Of a stretch of 42,896 nucleotides of DNA, positions 37,959 through 42,896 are shown piece by piece; position 1 is the first letter of the stretch; every line of letters begins with the position of its first letter. The notes below the pieces were generated by a model. The model searched no databases. It had not been told where the DNA came from and worked only from the letters and a program-made list of their open reading frames with translations. Source of the DNA: a virus. A program made the translations under genes and the position numbers. The DNA is taken from IMG/VR virus record IMGVR_UViG_3300036835_000045, positions 1 to 42,896 of that record; one strand, 5' to 3'.

Positions 37959-38507
37959 ATGGCGCGTAAGTCAATACCATCTGAAAACCCAATTCGACGT
38001 ACTCGATTAAATGAACACAAGACTCTGGATGAGTTCGCCCAAGAGTGCAAGGTTCATATCCAAGCGGTTTATTTGAATGAGATGGGAATGTACCCAACCG
38101 TACTACCATCCATAATGAAAAGGTTGGTGGGACATTATGGACTTGACTCAACAAACGCAGAAGAAGCTTACCAATATTACGTTCTCAACAAACGGCTTAG
38201 ATTTGCGGAGCAACATGCTCCTTACGTTCTTGGACAACCTGACGTCAGCCGGTGTCCAATACGAACTTTCCGCAACTCCATTGGATATAACACCGTCTTT
38301 GGATTCGCAAACGCAATCGCAATTAACCCTACAATTATTCGACGAGTAGAAGGTTGCAAGGTAGACATTTTTCCTCGGGAATTAAAACGCGCCCTGAAGG
38401 ATATTCGTCTCCCTGTAGCAGAAATCGACGACCTCGAATACCAGCATCAGGAGTATTTCTATAGTGGAGTTCGACTTCAACGAGCCAGAAAAGCCCAAGC
38501 CAGCTAA
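37959..38507 (+). CDS. Tandem HTH DNA-binding protein, leaderless
   Basis: A 182-residue protein with two HTH-like repeats. The first is RTRLNEHKTLDEFAQECKVH and its continuation QAVYLNEMGMYPTVLPSIMKR (about residues 12-62, quoted in parts). The second is RTFRNSIGYNTVFGFANAIA with NPTIIRRVEGCKVDIFP (about 100-152). Shared positions include FA, ExG, VxP/IFP and KR(A/L). First gene of the late operon, starting 6 nt after a -10. It is a good candidate for the protein that binds the TGTCAA-N9-TTGAC sites, or for a packaging-site recognition factor. Confidence 0.7.
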   Translation: MARKSIPSENPIRRTRLNEHKTLDEFAQECKVHIQAVYLNEMGMYPTVLPSIMKRLVGHYGLDSTNAEEAYQYYVLNKRLRFAEQHAPYVLGQPDVSRCPIRTFRNSIGYNTVFGFANAIAINPTIIRRVEGCKVDIFPRELKRALKDIRLPVAEIDDLEYQHQEYFYSGVRLQRARKAQAS

Positions 38508-39150
38508 AGTTAAGGAAAAGAGTCTTACTGATTCTGAGATTTCTATCCTGGCTTTAGTTGAGCAGATTTATTGGGAGACTGGACATATTCCTACACAGGA
38601 AACTATAGTTTCACGTCTGGATTCACTTGGTTCTCCCAAGGTTGTTAAACGTGTCAGAGATACTTTTAATAACCAGAAGTTTCAGGAAGCTCTAGAGATT
38701 CGTGGCCTAGAGCGTCCAATGGACGCAAAGCGACTTACAGCTACTCAGCTTCTGTTAGTTAACATGCTTCTGAATGTTGAGGATAAGAAAAGCTTAAGAC
38801 AGAAGCTTGATCTTCTCAACATCAACATGGCGAAATATCAAACATGGTTGCGTGATCCTGCGTTCCATGAATACCTCACCATGCGTACTGAGCAGATGTT
38901 TGAGAACTCAGATCATGATGCTTATAAGGCTCTTTTGCAATCGGTAGTTCGTGGTGATGTTTCTGCTCTTAAGCTTTTCTTTGAGATGCGTGGTATTTAC
39001 AGTCCCAGGATTGATGTTAACATTAACATCGAGTCTGTGATTTATAGGGTTGTTGAAGTTGTAGGTAAGCATATTAAAGATCCACAGATTCTCAATGCTA
39101 TAGCTGACGAGGTAGAGCAAATGGAGATTCCACGTTATGCCTCGAAGTAA
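38464..39150 (+). CDS. Terminase small subunit (putative)
   Basis: A 228-residue protein with a GTG start at 38464 and AGGAG about 10 nt upstream. N-terminal HTH-like part (SLTDSEISILALVEQIYWETG; PTQETIVSRLDSLGSPKVVK, in parts) resembling phBC6A51-type terminase small subunits. The middle is helical, and the C-terminal SVIYRVVEVVGKHI region may oligomerise. Overlap of 14 bp with the large subunit. The small subunit recognises phage DNA for packaging. Confidence 0.75.
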   Translation: MEFDFNEPEKPKPAKVKEKSLTDSEISILALVEQIYWETGHIPTQETIVSRLDSLGSPKVVKRVRDTFNNQKFQEALEIRGLERPMDAKRLTATQLLLVNMLLNVEDKKSLRQKLDLLNINMAKYQTWLRDPAFHEYLTMRTEQMFENSDHDAYKALLQSVVRGDVSALKLFFEMRGIYSPRIDVNINIESVIYRVVEVVGKHIKDPQILNAIADEVEQMEIPRYASK

Positions 39151-40639
39151 AGCTACGCAGATTAAGAACGAAAAGCAAGCTACCTTTGCTATTGCTTCTG
39201 CTTTACGTTCGCAAGCTCGTTTCCCAAACATCTATCAATACAAACCTCACGATAAACAAAGACGTTTCCATGAGTCTCTTTTACCGAAGAAACAGTTTGT
39301 AGGCGGAAACAGAAGTGGTAAGACGTATGCGGGCGCAGCCGAGGCCATATACTATATGCAGGGGGCGCACCCCTACAAGCGTTTGCCCTGGTCAGCGCCC
39401 ACTTTTGGCCGTATAGTCACCGTTGACATCATCCAAGGTCTGAACAAGATTATCCTGCCGATGTTGGGAAATTTAACTCCTAAATCTTGGCTAGTCAATG
39501 GTTCCTGGGAAGATAGTTACGACAAAGAGTTAAGGACACTAACGTTTGCAAATGGATCATACTGTGAAATTCTGACTTACGAGCAGGATCTAGAAAAATT
39601 CGCAGGAACATCACGACACTGGACTTGGTTCGATGAAGAACCCCCGAAGGATATTTTCACAGAATGTTCTCTACGTTTGTTGGACACGGCTGGACATTGG
39701 TGGGTTACCATGACTCCTGTAGAAGGAATGACATGGACCTACGATGATATTTACGCCCAATTCGGTTTGGACCCTTATCTTCTTGTCATTGAAGTGGATA
39801 TGGATGATAATCCTTACCTTACAGAAGAAGGGAAAGCACTCGCACTTAGCGGACTCAACCAAGAAGAACTTGACGCTCGTAAGCATGGTCGTTATGTTTC
39901 TGTTGGCGGTTTGGTGTACCCTGAGTTTGATCCCGAAAAGCACGTTATCGAACCGATCTCAACTCCGCCGGGCTGGATGCGTTTTGATTCTATGGATCAC
40001 GGTATTCGTAATCCTACTGCTTGGCTCTTTAGTTGTGTTGACCGGGAAGGGCGTATAATTGTTCTAGATGAACATTACGAAGCGGGAAGGATTGTTGCCC
40101 ATCATGCTAGGATAGTAAAGGAGTTCGATCAATTATATGGTGATCCGACTTATAGGGTGGGCGATCCTAGTATCCGTAACACTGATCCTATCACTGGCAC
40201 GAGCGTCCAACTCGAATATGTCTACAATGGAGTCCCTATTATTCTTGGTAACAATGACATTTCTGCTGGTCTTACTCGTGTTAAAACTAAACTCTTGGGG
40301 AATGCTGTAACTGGTCCTGAGGTTTTCATAACTAAGAATTGTGTTAACTTGATTTGGGAACTTCGTAAGTATCGTTGGGGTAAGTGGGCACACAAAAAGA
40401 TGAATTATGAAAAGAATGCTAAAGAACGTCCAGTTGACAAGGACGATCACGCCTGCGATGCTCTCCGATATGCGTTGGCTTCTAGGCCGGAGGTCGATAA
40501 CGGTACAGACATGCCAGATTTTTCAACCTTGCCTCTTGGAGCTACAGATTCAGTTGATCCAATGAAGCCATACACAGACAAAGAACTAATTAGAGTTGGA
40601 CAGAAATACATAGACTTTCATTTAGGAGAGGAATACTAA
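39137..40639 (+). CDS. terL: Terminase large subunit
   Basis: A 500-residue packaging motor. Walker A GGNRSGKT lies at about 56-63, Walker B TWFDEEPP at 163-170 with the catalytic Glu, and a coupling motif VTMTP at about 190-194. The C-terminal RNase H nuclease has D284 and D287 (RFDSMDHG), IIVLDEHY (311) and DDHACDALRY (around 430). The HACDALRY ending and size match TerL of podovirus actinophages and similar genomes. Confidence 0.94.
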   Translation: MPRSKATQIKNEKQATFAIASALRSQARFPNIYQYKPHDKQRRFHESLLPKKQFVGGNRSGKTYAGAAEAIYYMQGAHPYKRLPWSAPTFGRIVTVDIIQGLNKIILPMLGNLTPKSWLVNGSWEDSYDKELRTLTFANGSYCEILTYEQDLEKFAGTSRHWTWFDEEPPKDIFTECSLRLLDTAGHWWVTMTPVEGMTWTYDDIYAQFGLDPYLLVIEVDMDDNPYLTEEGKALALSGLNQEELDARKHGRYVSVGGLVYPEFDPEKHVIEPISTPPGWMRFDSMDHGIRNPTAWLFSCVDREGRIIVLDEHYEAGRIVAHHARIVKEFDQLYGDPTYRVGDPSIRNTDPITGTSVQLEYVYNGVPIILGNNDISAGLTRVKTKLLGNAVTGPEVFITKNCVNLIWELRKYRWGKWAHKKMNYEKNAKERPVDKDDHACDALRYALASRPEVDNGTDMPDFSTLPLGATDSVDPMKPYTDKELIRVGQKYIDFHLGEEY

Positions 40640-41031
40640 TGTCCTTCAATATTCAAGTCAACGGTGACGTGGTTCACGAAGTTGAAATTGATTCGCGTCT
40701 CGTTGTTCAGGTCAAAGTTTTGACCGCCGCTGGAGAAGCCGGAGTTGCTGGTGTTCCTTTCTCTGGCGAGGGAAGTAATTGGGTTAACTTGGTTCTTGTT
40801 ACTCAACAGCCTACTGCACTTCCTGTCAAGGAAGATGATGCTCGTCTTAAGGCTCAGGAAGAAGGTCCAGAGGAAGTTCTTACATACAACCCTGTAGCTC
40901 AGAAAGCAGAGGAAGAACAAGAACTTAATCCTGATGGTTCTGCTGCCCAAGAAACGGAAGAAGCAACGTCCGAAGAAGAGGCCTCGCCGGAAGAAGAAAG
41001 TTCGAACATTGACGTGGAGCCAATGTCCTAA
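40639..41031 (+). CDS. Acidic-tailed hypothetical protein
   Basis: A 130-residue protein. N-terminal 60 residues are beta-rich (QVNGDVVHEVEIDSRLVVQV). The C-terminal half is Glu-rich and disordered (ETEEATSEEEASPEEESS). One-base overlaps with terminase and with the next gene. No family recognised. Confidence 0.68.
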   Translation: MSFNIQVNGDVVHEVEIDSRLVVQVKVLTAAGEAGVAGVPFSGEGSNWVNLVLVTQQPTALPVKEDDARLKAQEEGPEEVLTYNPVAQKAEEEQELNPDGSAAQETEEATSEEEASPEEESSNIDVEPMS

Positions 41032-41546
41032 TGTTTCAGTTAGTGGAATCCCCTACGGCTCTCCCTGGATGTTGTTACTTATGTGGGAGCGGAGATAAGG
41101 CTCCATATATTGATTGGGGTGTGAGCATTGATTTTCATGGTGCTCTTTACACTTGCTCTGAATGTACGGGAGCAGTAGCTAGTTTGTTGGGATATGTTCC
41201 TCGTGAAGTTCATGATCGTATTATTGATGCAAATGATGAACTGATTTCACGGAACCTTGATCTGGAAATTAATAACAGAGAGCTTACACTAGCTATTGAA
41301 CATTTACGGAACGCTGGATTTAAGGTGACACCAAATGAGTCCGTACTTAGCCACGATATTCAGCCTCCTGGTACTGTTGCTGATGTTGACAGTGATATTC
41401 TGGCAAACTCTCAGGATGCTGATGAAAGCTCACGAGAGACAGATGAACTCTTGGATTTTGGAAAGAGAACGTCTGATGAATCGAGTGATGACAAAGGAGT
41501 GGACAAGTTACACTCAAATGAATCAATCTTTGACCTCAAGCTCTGA
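41031..41546 (+). CDS. Zinc-ribbon protein with disordered acidic tail
   Basis: A 171-residue protein. CYLCG (C15/C18) and CSEC (C42/C45) form a zinc ribbon, followed by a helical coiled coil (DANDELISRNLDLEINNREL) and an Asp/Ser-rich tail. The tail region overlaps a membrane-protein gene in another frame, which may explain its low complexity. Role between terminase and portal unknown. Confidence 0.68.
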   Translation: MFQLVESPTALPGCCYLCGSGDKAPYIDWGVSIDFHGALYTCSECTGAVASLLGYVPREVHDRIIDANDELISRNLDLEINNRELTLAIEHLRNAGFKVTPNESVLSHDIQPPGTVADVDSDILANSQDADESSRETDELLDFGKRTSDESSDDKGVDKLHSNESIFDLKL

Positions 41547-41682
41547 GATTGTTTCAGAAGGAATGTCTGATGAGGAAGAACTTCGTCGATGGAAGTTGAT
41601 GCATGAAAACCCTGGAATCGGAGAAGCCCTAAATGGCGACGACCTTACAAGCGAATTCCGAGAACTCGGCCTCATCGAGTAA
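41335..41682 (+). CDS. Membrane protein overlapping the zinc-ribbon gene
   Basis: A 115-residue protein with AAGGTGA 5-6 nt before the ATG. One N-terminal transmembrane helix (YLATIFSLLVLLLMLTVIFW), then a basic coiled coil (ERQMNSWILERERLMNRV) and a charged C-terminal segment (DEEELRRWKLMHENPGIG). 212 bp overlap the previous gene and 50 bp overlap portal. The nested topology resembles spanin pairs, though the outer partner here is a zinc ribbon and not a lipoprotein. Confidence 0.62.
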   Translation: MSPYLATIFSLLVLLLMLTVIFWQTLRMLMKAHERQMNSWILERERLMNRVMTKEWTSYTQMNQSLTSSSEIVSEGMSDEEELRRWKLMHENPGIGEALNGDDLTSEFRELGLIE

Positions 41683-42896
41683 CGGATCAGCTAATAGCGC
41701 CCTCGCCAATATTCGAGGGAGTTCTAGCAATAAGAAGCTTCTAGACTTTGCTAACGAATGCTTCCGTAAGGATAAGGAATATCGTCAGCAATTTGAGAAT
41801 CAATGGTACATGAACCTTGCGTTTTACTTTGGTAAACACTATATGCAGTTTATTGCTAGCCAAGGTCTAACTCCACGGTTGTATGAACCTGCTGCCCCAC
41901 CCTGGCGTGTTAGGTTGGTTATTAATAAGGTTCGTGTCATGCTTCGAAAGGAGATGGCGAAGCTCACTAAGGAAATGCCTATGGGCTTCGTCATCCCTCA
42001 ATCTTCGGACGATGAGGACATTCTAGCTGCACAGGCTGGAGATAATCTTGCAGAGTATTTCTGGCGTGAACAGAAGTTGATGATGCATCTTCGTCGTGCT
42101 GTGTTCTGGATGAGTCTTACAGGAACGGGATTTCTAAAAGATGGTTATGACGAAAATGCTAGGTTCGACGCTGTTCAGAAAGGTGATGTTTTCTTAGATC
42201 GGGTTTCACCTTTTCATGTCTTTGTTCCTGATGTTCAGGAAGAAGAACTTGAAAATCAACCTCATGTGATTCATGCTTGTGCTAAAAATCCTGACGCTGT
42301 TGAACGTATGTATGGTGTGAAAATTAAGCCTGATACTCAAGGCTCAGATATGATGGAGGATAAGTTCCTCTCTGCATTAGGTATCAAACAGTCTAGTACT
42401 AAGACTCAGGTTTACATCAAGGAAATGTGGGTGAAGCCATGTTCCAAGATGCCTAATGGTGGAGTTATTATCTTCACACAAGATCAACTAATCAAGTCCA
42501 TTGATGGTTGGCCTTATCAGCATGGGCAGTATCCGTTCACTAAAATTGATCTAATGCCGTCAGGACGGTTTTACTCTGAATCATCAATGGTTGACCTACT
42601 CCCGCTTCAAAAGGAATACAACAGAACTCGATCCCAACTTATTGAAGCCAAGAATAGAATGGCAAAACCACAACTTCTTGCGCCTCGTGGATCGGTTGAT
42701 CCCAACAAGATTACGAGCGAGCCAGGACTTGTCATACAGTATACTCCTGGCTTTCAACCTCCTACTCCCCTTACTCTCGCTCAAATTCCTCAGTATGTTC
42801 TAGAAGAATTGAACCGAAATTCTTCCGATATGGAGGATATTTCTAGTCAGCACGCAATTTCCCGTGGAGGCACTCCCGCTGGAGTACATGCCGCCA
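41633..42896 (+). CDS. Portal protein, N-terminal part (gene split by contig ends)
   Basis: The ATG at 41633 opens a frame that runs off the contig and continues at base 1 (offset 42,769). The text RVRLVINKVRVMLRKEMAKL, the WMSLTGTGFLKDGYDE region and DLLPLQKEYNRTRSQLIEAK are characteristic of P22-type portals. A Ser/Asn-rich N-terminal 30 residues precedes the folded part. Complete length about 693 residues. It follows terminase through two small overlapping genes. Confidence 0.88.
   Translation, partial: MATTLQANSENSASSSNGSANSALANIRGSSSNKKLLDFANECFRKDKEYRQQFENQWYMNLAFYFGKHYMQFIASQGLTPRLYEPAAPPWRVRLVINKVRVMLRKEMAKLTKEMPMGFVIPQSSDDEDILAAQAGDNLAEYFWREQKLMMHLRRAVFWMSLTGTGFLKDGYDENARFDAVQKGDVFLDRVSPFHVFVPDVQEEELENQPHVIHACAKNPDAVERMYGVKIKPDTQGSDMMEDKFLSALGIKQSSTKTQVYIKEMWVKPCSKMPNGGVIIFTQDQLIKSIDGWPYQHGQYPFTKIDLMPSGRFYSESSMVDLLPLQKEYNRTRSQLIEAKNRMAKPQLLAPRGSVDPNKITSEPGLVIQYTPGFQPPTPLTLAQIPQYVLEELNRNSSDMEDISSQHAISRGGTPAGVHAA
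42770..42896. repeat. Terminal direct repeat, right copy (circular overlap)
   Basis: Identical to bases 1-127; see the left copy. Only one copy exists in the circular molecule. Confidence 0.93.

Noticed and set aside
1-42896. CRISPR array, insertion sequence or integrase
   Set aside because: No regularly spaced repeats with spacers, no transposase and no tyrosine or serine recombinase motif were seen on either strand.
42770-42896. Biological direct terminal repeat as in T7-like phages
   Set aside because: The repeat lies inside the portal gene and its length equals a common assembler k-mer, so circular assembly overlap is the better reading.

Overview
This window is one complete circular phage genome written out as a linear contig. 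Bases 1-127 are repeated exactly at 42770-42896, so the unique length is 42,769 bp, and the portal gene runs across the artificial join. Virion genes are podovirus-like: terminase, P22-style portal, scaffold, HK97-type capsid protein, head-tail adaptor, tail-nozzle beta-propeller and three internal (ejection) proteins, with no tape-measure/tail-tube set. A WhiB-type iron-sulfur regulator points to an actinobacterial host. The AT-rich composition (by eye low-to-mid 40s % GC) would suit a low-GC freshwater lineage. No integrase is visible, so the phage is probably virulent.

Layout. (1) The rightward late operon starts at 37959 with a tandem-HTH protein. It continues through small and large terminase, crosses the join with portal, then small virion proteins, scaffold, capsid protein, a terminator at 4794-4829, endolysin, adaptor, nozzle, fibre-like protein, internal virion proteins, a small membrane protein and WhiB (ends 14747). 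(2) The leftward replication and takeover block runs from a winged-helix regulator (31730) through an SNF2-type helicase, many small zinc-ribbon, coiled-coil and membrane proteins, a tRNA-like gene, HNH nuclease, PD-(D/E)XK nuclease, Sak4-like ATPase, a probable ssDNA-binding protein, primase-helicase, DNA polymerase I, an exported Cys-rich protein and a RuvC-like resolvase (ends 14710, overlapping WhiB tail to tail). (3) A leftward, visibly GC-richer island at 32.15-34.45 kb carries three unrecognised genes, each with its own leader and GC-rich hairpin terminator, plus iteron-like repeats. (4) A rightward tail fibre and SGNH hydrolase pair lies at 34.78-37.26 kb. (5) A small leftward operon at 37.88-37.23 kb is divergent from the late operon.

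Regulation. Five intergenic sites share TGTCAA-N9-TTGAC (fourth base degenerate in one). In each, the TGTCAA arm read on the minus strand is a TTGACA -35 box with a -10-like hexamer 17 bp away. The site at 37909-37929 is fully symmetric and serves two back-to-back promoters. At three of these promoters the start codon lies 5-6 nt after the -10, which predicts leaderless mRNAs. This looks like a phage-wide operator network, with two phage HTH proteins sitting directly at such sites. Separately, the heptamer CCTGTAG (either strand, all reading frames) occurs about 39 times by manual count where about 4-5 are expected.
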